Assembly: GCF_021389935.1 (NCBI RefSeq)
Contig: NZ_CP089979.1
Location: forward strand, 4,321,001 to 4,385,000
DNA: 64,000 nt
Origin: Fulvivirga ligni
Lineage (GTDB): Bacteria > Bacteroidota > Bacteroidia > Cytophagales > Cyclobacteriaceae
Direction of reading: 5' to 3'
The notes under the pieces are model-generated. The model did not search any database, was not told the origin of the DNA, and saw nothing but the letters and a program-made list of their open reading frames with translations. Positions 1 through 8,724 of the stretch are shown here, in pieces (positions within the stretch are counted from its first letter, which is position 1; every line of letters begins with the position of its first letter). A program made the translations under genes and the position numbers.

Positions 1-34
1 ATTTAGATGAATCCAATGGCCGATAAATAAAAAA

Positions 35-59
35 GGCATACTTTAGAAGTATGCCTTTT
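35..59. terminator. Rho-independent terminator, probably bidirectional
   Basis: A perfect 9-bp stem (GGCATACTT, loop TAG, AAGTATGCC) is flanked by an A-run on the left and TTTT on the right, so it could stop transcription in either direction. It lies just past the stop of the leftward M4 protease gene. Confidence 0.85.
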
Positions 60-78
60 CATGGGAATAATATTGAAT

Positions 79-3000
79 TTATTCCACAACTATTTTGTAT
101 AAATGAGTCTCCTCATCCGTCTGAAAATGAAGCAGATAAATACCTCTTGAAAACTGACTTACATCAATTTTATTATCACCCTTTTTGAGGCTATAATTCT
201 GAAGATATTCATGCCCTAACAAATCAGTAATACTCACTGATAATTCTTGTACCATGCCACACTTTATATTCAGAACATCTTCCACCGGGTTAGGGAAAAC
301 TTCAAGATTAGTAAAGAAAACTTCATCTATACCGGTAACAGGTGTGGTTAGGTAGCTAGCGGACCAACCAGATTCTATACCTTTATCATCAGTTAAGAAC
401 TCCAAAAACAATGCGCCAGTGGTTGAAGTAATGTCACCTGGCAATGAAGATCCTGTAAGCTCAACCAATAAGTTGGCCGATGTATTTTCACCATTATAAA
501 CTCTTAGTACATCTTCATTCTCAAGGTTAAATTCAGTAAATGACAATGTCGGATTGAGACCATTGGCTGGTGCTATCAGCCAAGAACAAATGCTATTATT
601 TCCGTAATCAGCATTTCCGCTACCATCACTTAATTCACCTGCTTTAGCAGTAAGGGTTTGTGTGCCCGAACAATATTCCGGATATGTTGAAGTATATTCA
701 AGACTCCATCCATCGGCCGAAACTTCGAGGTCAGAGTTAAATGTTATGAACAAGCTTCCTCCTGACGAGGTAATTGAAGGAGGTAAATTATCTCCCGCAA
801 ATGTTCCTAAGAGATCACTATTCGCTGAAGGTCCATCGTAAACTCTCACAGCATCATAGATAGTGCCATCTGTTGATGCAGGTTCTAGGTCAAATTCCAA
901 GAAATTAATAGTAACGGACTCTGCATTTTCCGGAGCTATTAACCATGAGCAATTCTGACTATTACAATAATCTGAGGCGCCACTACCATCTGTAATGGTA
1001 CCATGGTCATTGGTTAACTCCGTTGTTCCTGAGCAGAAACTACTCCCCTCACTGGTGTAGCTAGCCGTAAAGCCACCCTCAGTGACGGCATAGTCAGAAT
1101 CGAAAATCACTAACATAATCCCCGTATTAGAAGTAACATTATCTGGAATATCACTTCCTGAGAATTCGGCCAATTGCTGCGCATCTTCCTTATAGCCATC
1201 AAAAATGATAACTTTATCGTTCTCTTCCTCAAGATCAAATTCAGTGAAAGATAATGTTACTGATGTAGCACAAGATGGAGCTATTAGGGAAAAACAGACC
1301 TGATTATTTCCATAAGAATCTGCACCAGAGCCATCACTTATAGTACCTGTTGGTTCCGTTAATAGAGACACCCCACTACAAGTAGGTGTGCCTACTGTGC
1401 TGTAATCCAAGGACCATCCATCCCCAACTATACTTTCATCGGTGGTAAACTTTATTAATGCTGCACCTCCATTGACCACCACAGTTCCGGGCAACGATCC
1501 ACCACTCCAAGCGAACGTAAACGCTTCACTTACCGCGTTAGGACCTTCATAGATTTCTATTCGATCAAAATTACTTTCAGTATTAAACTCAGTAAAGTCT
1601 ATTACTATTTGCTCAGCACCCTCCGGCATAATAAGCCACCTACAATTGAGGTTATTACTATAAGAAGCATCACCACTACCATCGGTAATAGTACCGGTCC
1701 TTTCGGTAAGCGTAGTAGTACCTCCGCAAGGCAGGTTAGGTGTGTTACCCACACCTACTGCTAACCAGGCATCTTTTACCGCTGTATATTCATTAGAAGG
1801 ATTACCATATAAATCTTCTACAGCCTGTAAAGATCCTAGATATGCATCATAGTACGTGGCGTCTGACGGTAAATACTCCATCAAATTTCTATATGCTATA
1901 TCTCGCGCTTTTTCTATACCTATTCCCGGAACATCATAATCTTCATTATTATCATTGGTACCAATTCCGCCCTCACTTAGCAAATAAAACCAGTGGTTCT
2001 GTACACCACTATTGGTATGTACTCCCCCATTATCAATAAAAATGTTATCTGTATCAGCCCAAAGATCACCATGATATGTGTCAGGTTGCCAACCAGCCTT
2101 GGGATTAGTCATGGATCGTAAAAAAGGCTCATTGATCATAATGTCTTCACCCATAACCCAATCAGGATCATGCCCGGAGAAAAACTCTACGCATACGCCA
2201 AAGATATCGGCAAAAGACTCATTAAGAGCACCGGATTCACTTTGATAATCAAGGCCTCCATTACCATTGGCCTCTATCACCATATGGGTAAATTCGTGTC
2301 CCTCTACGTCAAGTCCCACTACTGGTCCCATAAATGAGCCATCTCCCAGACCATAACACATAACATTGTAAGGAGGAGGAAAAGCAAAAGCATTATTTGG
2401 GCTTCTACCATTTTGACTTTGAAGAAGAGGTGGATTTATAAATTGCTTTATCGTACTTCCATTACCATCATAGCTATCTCTATCAAAAACCTCCTTATAG
2501 AAATCATAAGTAAGTTCCATGCCCCAATGCACGTCCAGTGCGGGGTTCAGATCTGATTCAATAATGAATGTGCCCGAATTATCCGTATCTGAGAAATTAC
2601 CTTCTCCTGCGCTAGCTGAGATGGTATAGCTACCACCAAACTGGTAATCATCACCCCCATCAAAATCATAAATTTCTACAGTATAAGGACCATTATCAAG
2701 AACTAGATCTGGAAAAAAAGTAGGGTTATTATCATCGCTAATGGTATTACCTACATAAACCACTGCATCATTGGCGTTAAGTATTTGGATAGCAAAATCT
2801 CCTGCTGCGTCGGCTCCATTTGCCCACCAATCTGATACTGGTGTTATTGTTAATGATCTTAAATGTAAAGCTTCCCCCCAAGTAGATGAAGTATTTTGAT
2901 AATCGGAATAATCTTCAAACTCCGTATCTCCAATAGTTGAATAGGTACCATTATATGTTTCAATCTTCCTTCCGCTTTCTCTAAGTCGAAAAATACCATC

Positions 3001-3717
3001 CGTTTCATCCACTGTGATATTTTGATTGCCACTGTAATAGGTATTAGCTGTTGCTGGAGTATCATTATGTGCAATTAATTCTAAAGTATTTGTCACTTCA
3101 CCTGTTTTGGCATCTATGAATACTTTCTTCATAGTTAATGGTTCCAGTGCATCTACCCTCACCTCATAAACTAAGATGAAATTACCTTTAGAGAGCTCCA
3201 TAAGCTTTAAATCAACTGGATACTCTCTTATAATTTTCGAAACTTTTAAATGGGTCTGTGCAATACCCTTAGCGGCTTCTTTACTTAAAGCTGGAGATAC
3301 GTCAAGCTCCCCAACTTTAGGAGTAGCCCCCTGAAGAAGCAAGTCTTTTTTAGCATGAGTTGTAATATCATAACCCAATACAGGTACTCCCTTATAATAA
3401 GTTTGAAAAGATTCATGAGTTATGCCCAAATGATCAGTTTGCTTCCTCTTACTCTTCAATGTAACTGTACTAGTCAGCTGCATATACGCCTGAATATCAG
3501 ATGCTGACATTTTAGAAACATTGGCAAATTTTTGAAATTTACCTCTGGTTAATGGCACATCCACAGCCTGACTCTGAAGTGTAGTCACTGCAGAATTAGA
3601 TGAACGGCTCTTGTGAGGAATTCGATTTTTAAAGTTATCAATGATCTGTGTCTGTTTTTGGGCATAGACATACCCACCCACGACAAGCATCATGGCCAAC
3701 CATAGAATTGTTCTCAT
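79..3717 (-). CDS. Secreted M4 (thermolysin-like) metalloprotease with four CUB domains and T9SS sorting domain
   Basis: This is an extracellular zinc endopeptidase. A signal peptide (residues 1-20) is followed by an FTP/PepSY-type propeptide (about 50-215). The catalytic domain has HEFTH at 474-478, the third zinc ligand Glu500 in NESFAD, and the GGVHTNSG motif with His566, the equivalent of the transition-state histidine in thermolysin. Four tandem CUB modules follow (about 660-1115), each with a TITDGSG-like opening and a C-NN-C-W/S-LIAP core. The protein ends in a type A T9SS sorting domain (VFPNPVEDVLNI to KIVVE), so it should be exported through the Por system and anchored or released at the surface. 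A beta-rich insert of about 110 residues (about 285-395) interrupts the start of the catalytic domain. A small lipoprotein gene ends 5 bp upstream. The family call is firm; the substrate is unknown. Confidence 0.95.
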   Translation of the reverse strand: MRTILWLAMMLVVGGYVYAQKQTQIIDNFKNRIPHKSRSSNSAVTTLQSQAVDVPLTRGKFQKFANVSKMSASDIQAYMQLTSTVTLKSKRKQTDHLGITHESFQTYYKGVPVLGYDITTHAKKDLLLQGATPKVGELDVSPALSKEAAKGIAQTHLKVSKIIREYPVDLKLMELSKGNFILVYEVRVDALEPLTMKKVFIDAKTGEVTNTLELIAHNDTPATANTYYSGNQNITVDETDGIFRLRESGRKIETYNGTYSTIGDTEFEDYSDYQNTSSTWGEALHLRSLTITPVSDWWANGADAAGDFAIQILNANDAVVYVGNTISDDNNPTFFPDLVLDNGPYTVEIYDFDGGDDYQFGGSYTISASAGEGNFSDTDNSGTFIIESDLNPALDVHWGMELTYDFYKEVFDRDSYDGNGSTIKQFINPPLLQSQNGRSPNNAFAFPPPYNVMCYGLGDGSFMGPVVGLDVEGHEFTHMVIEANGNGGLDYQSESGALNESFADIFGVCVEFFSGHDPDWVMGEDIMINEPFLRSMTNPKAGWQPDTYHGDLWADTDNIFIDNGGVHTNSGVQNHWFYLLSEGGIGTNDNNEDYDVPGIGIEKARDIAYRNLMEYLPSDATYYDAYLGSLQAVEDLYGNPSNEYTAVKDAWLAVGVGNTPNLPCGGTTTLTERTGTITDGSGDASYSNNLNCRWLIMPEGAEQIVIDFTEFNTESNFDRIEIYEGPNAVSEAFTFAWSGGSLPGTVVVNGGAALIKFTTDESIVGDGWSLDYSTVGTPTCSGVSLLTEPTGTISDGSGADSYGNNQVCFSLIAPSCATSVTLSFTEFDLEEENDKVIIFDGYKEDAQQLAEFSGSDIPDNVTSNTGIMLVIFDSDYAVTEGGFTASYTSEGSSFCSGTTELTNDHGTITDGSGASDYCNSQNCSWLIAPENAESVTINFLEFDLEPASTDGTIYDAVRVYDGPSANSDLLGTFAGDNLPPSITSSGGSLFITFNSDLEVSADGWSLEYTSTYPEYCSGTQTLTAKAGELSDGSGNADYGNNSICSWLIAPANGLNPTLSFTEFNLENEDVLRVYNGENTSANLLVELTGSSLPGDITSTTGALFLEFLTDDKGIESGWSASYLTTPVTGIDEVFFTNLEVFPNPVEDVLNIKCGMVQELSVSITDLLGHEYLQNYSLKKGDNKIDVSQFSRGIYLLHFQTDEETHLYKIVVE

Positions 3718-3722
3718 AATAG

Positions 3723-4121
3723 TTATTTGGTAAGGTTTGTTAATGTTTCAAATAGCTCATTTAGCTCGGAGGGCAAATCTTGTCGTCCAAGCCCCCATAC
3801 CCAACGATAAGGTTCATCTTGTTTATAGTTGATTTCTATAAACTGGTACATATTCTTGGGTTCATTCATTTTAATGGTCTTCACTGATTCAGCAAGTGAA
3901 AGGATTTTTTCCATTTGCTCTTTAGAAACCACTTTTAATTGGCTGGTATCTCCTTTTGCAATTACAGAAAGGCTGCCATTCGCCTCTAACTCATACTGAT
4001 TTACTGCACCAGTAAATCCGCCACCTGAGCCGAACTTGATTGATTGAACCTGAGACACCACTTTGCTAGCAGAACATGAGCAAAGCACAACGATTGAAAT
4101 TAAAAAATAAAAGATTTTCAT
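3723..4121 (-). CDS. Small lipoprotein of unknown function
   Basis: I chose the ATG at 4121 rather than the upstream GTG at 4145, because it puts the start directly before a lipoprotein signal (MKIFYFLISIVVLCSC) with the lipobox cysteine near residue 14. The mature part is about 115 residues, with a glycine-rich opening (FGSGGGFTG) and a tail containing RWVWGLGRQDLP. It resembles small Bacteroidota lipoproteins of unknown role. It lies 5 bp upstream of the M4 protease gene and is probably co-transcribed with it, which hints at a helper or inhibitor role, but nothing in the sequence proves that. Confidence 0.7.
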   Translation of the reverse strand: MKIFYFLISIVVLCSCSASKVVSQVQSIKFGSGGGFTGAVNQYELEANGSLSVIAKGDTSQLKVVSKEQMEKILSLAESVKTIKMNEPKNMYQFIEINYKQDEPYRWVWGLGRQDLPSELNELFETLTNLTK

Positions 4122-4269
4122 GAATGAATTTAAATACAGATTCACTAAAAAATAGTAACTCTAAATTTTTGAGGCGCTAATATATTAAATTTTCAATTTT
4201 AAATAGTCACATAACACATTAAGTAATTGTTGATTTAATCTTAGTGACTGTAAATGAGCGGTTTAATTT

Positions 4270-4290
4270 ATTAGCATAGGGAATGCTAAT
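4270..4290. terminator. Hairpin terminator after the 171-aa gene
   Basis: An 8-bp perfect stem (ATTAGCAT/ATGCTAAT) with a 5-nt loop lies directly after the stop codon of the leftward gene at 4292. An AT-rich tract follows in the minus direction. No long T-run is present, so efficiency is uncertain. Confidence 0.5.
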
Positions 4291-4291
4291 T

Positions 4292-4807
4292 TCAGTCACT
4301 GAAAATTTCGAGCAAAGTTATAACTGACGACCACATTGATTTTTTATCTCTTCTTGAATAGAATTTTTCAGCATCTTCCAATGAAGACCACTCACAATCA
4401 AATTTAATATCCTTACCTTCCAACATCTTGCACTCTTGGTCAGTAAGTAGCATAATTATGTAATTCTTGCTGGATATTACAGTCAGCAGTTCTTTTCCTT
4501 CCTTATCTAATAGTGATAAATCAGTGAAGTGCCCATCTTTCCAATCATCAAAATATTGTCGATAAAGATATTCCTTCATTACAGGAACCAACTCAAATCG
4601 CTGTTGTGATCCCTGTTTGTAAATTTTAAATGTTGATATGGAATTTACGCTGTGCTTTTCCATCCATTGTAAATGTTTGGGCATAGGATTTCTTGTCACT
4701 TGATTAAATTCCACAAATAGAGTTTTTTCCATGGTGTAATTGAGGATAAATCTCCATGACCAGAGATCCATACCCTGTTTCACATAATATTTTATAAACC
4801 TTTCCAT
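4292..4807 (-). CDS. Hypothetical protein, 171 aa
   Basis: I do not recognise this family. The protein has no signal peptide and no membrane segment, so it should be cytoplasmic. It is rich in aromatic and charged residues (WSWRFILNY, DDWKDGHFTDLSLLDKEGKELL) and looks like a compact alpha/beta fold. The start is an ATG at 4807. The gene follows the secreted 235-aa protein gene after 29 bp on the same strand, so the two probably form an operon. A hairpin terminator lies just downstream. Confidence 0.65.
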   Translation of the reverse strand: MERFIKYYVKQGMDLWSWRFILNYTMEKTLFVEFNQVTRNPMPKHLQWMEKHSVNSISTFKIYKQGSQQRFELVPVMKEYLYRQYFDDWKDGHFTDLSLLDKEGKELLTVISSKNYIIMLLTDQECKMLEGKDIKFDCEWSSLEDAEKFYSRRDKKSMWSSVITLLEIFSD

Positions 4808-4836
4808 GCTTTAGTCTAAAATATTAATATTAACCA

Positions 4837-5544
4837 TCACCAGCCTTTATCCTCATACTTTGGATTAGCAGAAAACTCACCTTTACCTAAATCCAGGTCA
4901 CCTGAAAATGGAATTCTATATTCTCCCCAATTGCATACTTTCGGCGCATCTTTACCATATTCGCGCCACGTACCAATGTATTGATTGTTCTTATAATCGT
5001 CGGCCTGCTGATTCAAATTATAGTAATGCAGAGTACCGGCCTTATCAAGATACCACCACAGAGTCATCACACCTTCGAAAACACCGACATGTTGCTGCTC
5101 AGGGTGTTCATTAAATTTATAGGAAGCGATAATTATTCCCTGCGCCTTCATGCCTAAATGAGTATACATACTATCCACGCCATAATACATATGTTTGAAT
5201 TCTCTAACCTGCTCTATAGTTATAGAACCAATGAAATCACATGTATTATTGTATACTGTGGTACTACCCTTTAGGTGATACACGTTAGGAAAATCTTCAT
5301 CTTTCGACACTTTTGAATAGTTAATATGAATTCTTCGATAATCAGACCCGATGAAACCTAAAAATTCAGACTGAGGCATCAGTAAAGTCGAAAAATCATG
5401 ATGAGTATATTTAGATAGTAGATTACTTAGCTTTAGTTCATACCTTCCTTCATCAGCATTTTCTAAAGATTGAATCCATTGTTTTTGTTGCTGGGCAAAA
5501 AGGCTGGTAGTGGTGAGAAGCAATATAAGGAGGATTGATTTCAT
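4837..5544 (-). CDS. Secreted protein of unknown function, 235 aa
   Basis: The N-terminus (MKSILLILLLTTTSLFAQQ) is a clear Sec signal peptide with a probable cleavage after SLFA, so the protein should be periplasmic or outer-membrane associated. The mature part is about 217 residues, rich in Tyr and Trp and without membrane segments. It contains FIGSDYRRIHINYSKV and WWYLDKAGTLHYYNL, which fit a beta-strand-rich domain. I cannot assign a family. It is the first gene of a probable two-gene unit with the 171-aa protein downstream. The upstream gap holds a REP-like hairpin pair. Confidence 0.7.
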   Translation of the reverse strand: MKSILLILLLTTTSLFAQQQKQWIQSLENADEGRYELKLSNLLSKYTHHDFSTLLMPQSEFLGFIGSDYRRIHINYSKVSKDEDFPNVYHLKGSTTVYNNTCDFIGSITIEQVREFKHMYYGVDSMYTHLGMKAQGIIIASYKFNEHPEQQHVGVFEGVMTLWWYLDKAGTLHYYNLNQQADDYKNNQYIGTWREYGKDAPKVCNWGEYRIPFSGDLDLGKGEFSANPKYEDKGW

Positions 5545-5646
5545 ACTTTATCATAAAATTCAGAGTCGCCTCTAAACATCTTAAACTTTACAGCAATTTG
5601 CAAATTTCTCCTTTGTGGCTGCTGCACATTAACGGTTAAGTACGCC

Positions 5647-5698
5647 GGCATTACAAATGCCTTTCTCTAGAATCCTCGTTATAAACGATGATTAGGGA
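5647..5698 (+). repeat. REP-like double-hairpin repeat, copy A
   Basis: Two adjacent hairpins are visible: GGCATT-ACA-AATGCC (5647-5661) and AATCCTCGTT-ATA-AACGATGATT (5671-5693, one mismatch), followed by AGGGAGAG. The same pair in the same order and orientation recurs at 43029-43084. This is the organisation of REP/BIME-type intergenic repeats. Confidence 0.7.
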
Positions 5699-5721
5699 GA
5701 GCATTCTAACTCTCATGGCTT

Positions 5722-6177
5722 TTATATACCATGCTTCTTCTTCACCATTACAAATGTGATGGAATCAGGGCTTTTAGCTTTAAACTCAGTGCTATACAAG
5801 TTAAAATAAGAGCCATTTTCTTTAATTTTTGGATTAAATGTACTTGGCACAGACTCAGGATATTCGTGATAGGCATAATCAGATTTTACGCTATATTCAT
5901 ATCCCTTTTCATTTCTGGAAACTTCTATTTCAAAGTCTCTATAACCTTCCTTTTGGACCAAAACAATATGATCAGGGCATACACTTGTCATATCATCAAT
6001 CTCGAATTCACCATTACTACTAGTCGTATCCTGCCAGTGTGATAACCTCACTACAGCACCTTCTATGGGCTGCCCTGTTTCGGAATCTATTACTATTCCA
6101 TATTGATACACAATGCAATCGCAGGCAGATAATATTGCGATTATACCAACAAACCATAGGCTTTTCAGGTGCTTCAT
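5722..6177 (-). CDS. Lipoprotein with carboxypeptidase-regulatory-like domain
   Basis: The ATG at 6177 is preferred over the TTG two codons upstream because it gives an ATGA overlap with the stop of the GH32 gene, a usual sign of translational coupling. The protein starts MKHLKSLWFVGIIAILSAC, a lipoprotein signal with Cys19 as the lipidation site. Residues about 27-80 (GIVIDSETGQPIEGAVVRLS to DTTSSNGEFEI) match the CarboxypepD_reg-like/CNA-B-like beta-sandwich found in Bacteroidota surface proteins. The function is probably structural or binding. It is last in the run macro-domain gene, GH32, lipoprotein. Confidence 0.75.
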   Translation of the reverse strand: MKHLKSLWFVGIIAILSACDCIVYQYGIVIDSETGQPIEGAVVRLSHWQDTTSSNGEFEIDDMTSVCPDHIVLVQKEGYRDFEIEVSRNEKGYEYSVKSDYAYHEYPESVPSTFNPKIKENGSYFNLYSTEFKAKSPDSITFVMVKKKHGI

Positions 6178-7823
6178 TTCCAAATAGACTTTAATTCATA
6201 AACTTCTAATTGCTGAACCTCTATAGCATTCTCAAACTCAAAGCCATTGTTATTCCTGGCTTCCGGAAGTTGAGAAATTATACTGAATTTACCATGATCA
6301 GCAAATATCTCAACACTGGTTCTGTCTACTATTATATCATAATAAAAGGTCAGGTTTTCTATATGATCACCCCCATAGAATTGGCCATTGAGGTTATTGC
6401 CGTTCATGTCATAATGTAGAATAGTGTTGCCATTATATTTCAATCTAAAATCAATACCATCTAGTAATTTCACTTTCATTCTTATGTGAAATACGTCTCC
6501 CGTTGGTTCCTTAAGCTTCTCATTGGCCTCTTCTCTAGTCAGGTTTTTCCATGTATAAGCCTTCTCATGAAGCTTCTCTATTTCAGCTATTGGCTCCGAA
6601 AACAGTCTTACTCCTTCTCTTGTGGTGCGAAGTGTAAACACCGTCGGGAACATCATCATAGAGTTGAAAGGCATGTCTGGCTCCTGTATTTGGCCCCAGC
6701 CTATTTGAATGCGTCTGCCATCCTGCTCCGGTATGTTGTTAAAGGTTTGTGCTGCATACATGGAGCCTCTAAAATAACGCAGTTTATCGGTCTCCGGAGT
6801 GAAAGTCTTCCCATCAAAAGAACCGAGAATATAAGTTCCCGAGGCACCATACAGTACCCATTTCTTTTGGTTTTGATCACCATCTACTGGTAATTCAAAG
6901 AACTCCGGACATTCCCAAAAGCCAAGGATATGACTTTGAAAAGTCCAGTCTTTCAGGTTGTTAGAATTAAAAAACGACATTCCTGTTTTTTCAAATAAGA
7001 CCATCACCCATTTGCCAGACGCCTCATGCCTGAATATTTTAGGATCTCTCAAATTCTTGGTTCCCCATTTCTCTTTGGTATCGATCACCGGATTACCTTC
7101 ATATTTTTGGAAAGTGCGGCCACGATCATTACTATAAGCGATGCATTGCACCTCATTATCTCTACTGTCAGTGGTGTATGCTGCTACAATTACATCTTCC
7201 TTCCCGGATTTGAAGCCAGAAGTGTTTTTATAATCAACCACAGCTGTACCTGAGAACATGGTGCCCAGACTATCTGGTGAAAGCACATCTGGCAGCTCCT
7301 GCCAATGAACAAGATCTGTGCTTATGGCATGACCCCAGTGCATATTCACCCAGTTGCGCTCATAAGGATTATGCTGATAAAACAGATGATATTCGCCATC
7401 ATAATAAACCAAGCCGTTGGGGTCGTTGATCCACCCTCTTCGCGAGCTGAAATGTGCCTGTGGCCTTAGCCTTTCTTGGTACATGTTTGATGCCCCTGCA
7501 ATAGTATCAGCCTGATAAATTTGCTCAATACCCTTTACATTCGCGGGAAATTCAAAGGCCATTTTTTGTCCTTTATATCTCGAAACATCCATAAATACCC
7601 AGTAATCCACCTTGTCATTAGCTATTCGGATGTTATTGTAAGTCAGCTTATTACCATCTAAATAGAAGTTGACCAACTGCCTATCCACAGACTCTTGAAT
7701 AGGAAAATTGATATACTTCTTCTTGATTTTTAATTCCTTCTTGGTTTGGGCCTGTAAGGAGAGATTAGAAGTGAGAAGTAGGACAAAACAGGTTAGAATT
7801 AAATGAGGTTTAGATATAAGCAT
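6174..7823 (-). CDS. GH32 glycoside hydrolase (levanase/inulinase/invertase type), secreted
   Basis: This enzyme should hydrolyse beta-fructofuranosidic bonds in sucrose, levan or inulin. The signal peptide is residues 1-25 (cleavage near SLQA-QTKK). The five-bladed propeller has the GH32 signatures: WINDPNG at 131-137 with nucleophile Asp134, RDP at 249-251 (transition-state stabiliser) and ECP at 294-296 with acid/base Glu294. A C-terminal beta-sandwich (about 430-549) ends in DRTSVEIFADHGKFSI. An N-terminal extension of about 120 residues precedes the propeller. At 549 residues it is the usual size for a secreted member. No SusC/D pair or fructokinase is adjacent, so the specific fructan cannot be deduced. 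The macro-domain gene is 28 bp upstream and the lipoprotein gene overlaps its stop. Confidence 0.93.
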   Translation of the reverse strand: MLISKPHLILTCFVLLLTSNLSLQAQTKKELKIKKKYINFPIQESVDRQLVNFYLDGNKLTYNNIRIANDKVDYWVFMDVSRYKGQKMAFEFPANVKGIEQIYQADTIAGASNMYQERLRPQAHFSSRRGWINDPNGLVYYDGEYHLFYQHNPYERNWVNMHWGHAISTDLVHWQELPDVLSPDSLGTMFSGTAVVDYKNTSGFKSGKEDVIVAAYTTDSRDNEVQCIAYSNDRGRTFQKYEGNPVIDTKEKWGTKNLRDPKIFRHEASGKWVMVLFEKTGMSFFNSNNLKDWTFQSHILGFWECPEFFELPVDGDQNQKKWVLYGASGTYILGSFDGKTFTPETDKLRYFRGSMYAAQTFNNIPEQDGRRIQIGWGQIQEPDMPFNSMMMFPTVFTLRTTREGVRLFSEPIAEIEKLHEKAYTWKNLTREEANEKLKEPTGDVFHIRMKVKLLDGIDFRLKYNGNTILHYDMNGNNLNGQFYGGDHIENLTFYYDIIVDRTSVEIFADHGKFSIISQLPEARNNNGFEFENAIEVQQLEVYELKSIWK

Positions 7824-7851
7824 AAAACTAGTTTATCAAAGTGTTCTTTAA

Positions 7852-8355
7852 CTATTTTAAAGAGCTATAAAGGTGATAATTCTCATCATCAAAGCATACA
7901 AATATTACTTTTTCTATGATCTCAGAGTGATATCCATTAACTGCTTCCCAAGCCACTTTTGCTGCCAGATCTTTAGGGTAACCATAGATGCCTGTACTGA
8001 TATTTGGAAAGGCTAATGATTTAATATTGTGCTCCTCCGCAAGTTTCAAGGAATTAACATAGCAGGCATGAAGCTTTTCTGGCTCACCTTTAGTTCCTCC
8101 ATTCCATACTGGCCCCACGGTATGGATGACATAATTGGATGGCAGATTACCCGCTGTTGTAATCACCGCCTCTCCCACCTCACATTTTCCCTGTCGACTG
8201 CGAATTTTCATGCAATCATCCAAAATAGCTATACCTCCTGCCCTATGGATGGCACCATCTACACCTCCCCCGCCGAGCAATGATGAGTTAGCCGCATTTA
8301 CAATGGCCTCTGTTTCAATTTTGGTGATGTCGCCTTTTAGGATTTGGATTTTCAT
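7852..8355 (-). CDS. Macro-domain protein (O-acetyl-ADP-ribose deacetylase type)
   Basis: This is a stand-alone macrodomain of 167 residues, the usual length for the YmdB/TARG-like class. It should bind ADP-ribose and remove O-acetyl or mono-ADP-ribosyl groups. The binding-site motifs are intact: [34 protein letters not shown] near residues 8-42 (split here as the NAAN and [10 protein letters not shown] loops), [12 protein letters not shown], and ISTGIYGYP near 120. It is cytoplasmic with no signal peptide. It is the first gene of a leftward run leading into the secreted GH32 enzyme. That pairing has no obvious biochemical logic and may only be shared transcription. Confidence 0.93.
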   Translation of the reverse strand: MKIQILKGDITKIETEAIVNAANSSLLGGGGVDGAIHRAGGIAILDDCMKIRSRQGKCEVGEAVITTAGNLPSNYVIHTVGPVWNGGTKGEPEKLHACYVNSLKLAEEHNIKSLAFPNISTGIYGYPKDLAAKVAWEAVNGYHSEIIEKVIFVCFDDENYHLYSSLK

Positions 8356-8598
8356 TATCTAATTATTTATTCATACACCATTCTAGCTGAACCAATTTTT
8401 AACAAAAGAATGATTAGCCATTTGGATTATGGTCATTTAACCTCAGTGCAGTACCGATCGTCTACCCTTCGACGGGGCTCAGGATGACTCGGAGTAGTTC
8501 TAACTGTATTGACTACCTGCCCGCAGAACATTCCATCTATCCTCATTCTCAGTATTTTCATCTATTTAGTCGGGACCATTGTCTCAACACTAATAGCT
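8356..8598. other. Intergenic stretch with a REP-like core
   Basis: No gene is seen here. At about 8454-8494 there is a copy of the motif CTACCCTTCGACGGGGCTCA, which recurs in the repeat island at 42718-42737. The remainder is AT-rich DNA without a recognisable promoter or hairpin. Confidence 0.5.
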
Positions 8599-8724
8599 GA
8601 ATACTAGCATCTATTTACTAAATACTAACATCTAACTACTCAATACTAATATCTATCTACTCAATACTAATATCTATCTACTCAATACTAATATCTATCT
8701 ACTCAATACTAACATCTAATTACT
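8599..8724. repeat. 21-bp tandem repeat, about six copies
   Basis: The unit is close to CAATACTAATATCTATCTA plus two bases and recurs at exact 21-bp steps starting near 8599, 8620, 8641, 8662, 8683 and 8704. The central three copies are nearly identical and the outer ones diverge. The array ends at the stop codon of the symporter gene. It looks like a VNTR-type array with no coding potential. Confidence 0.85.
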
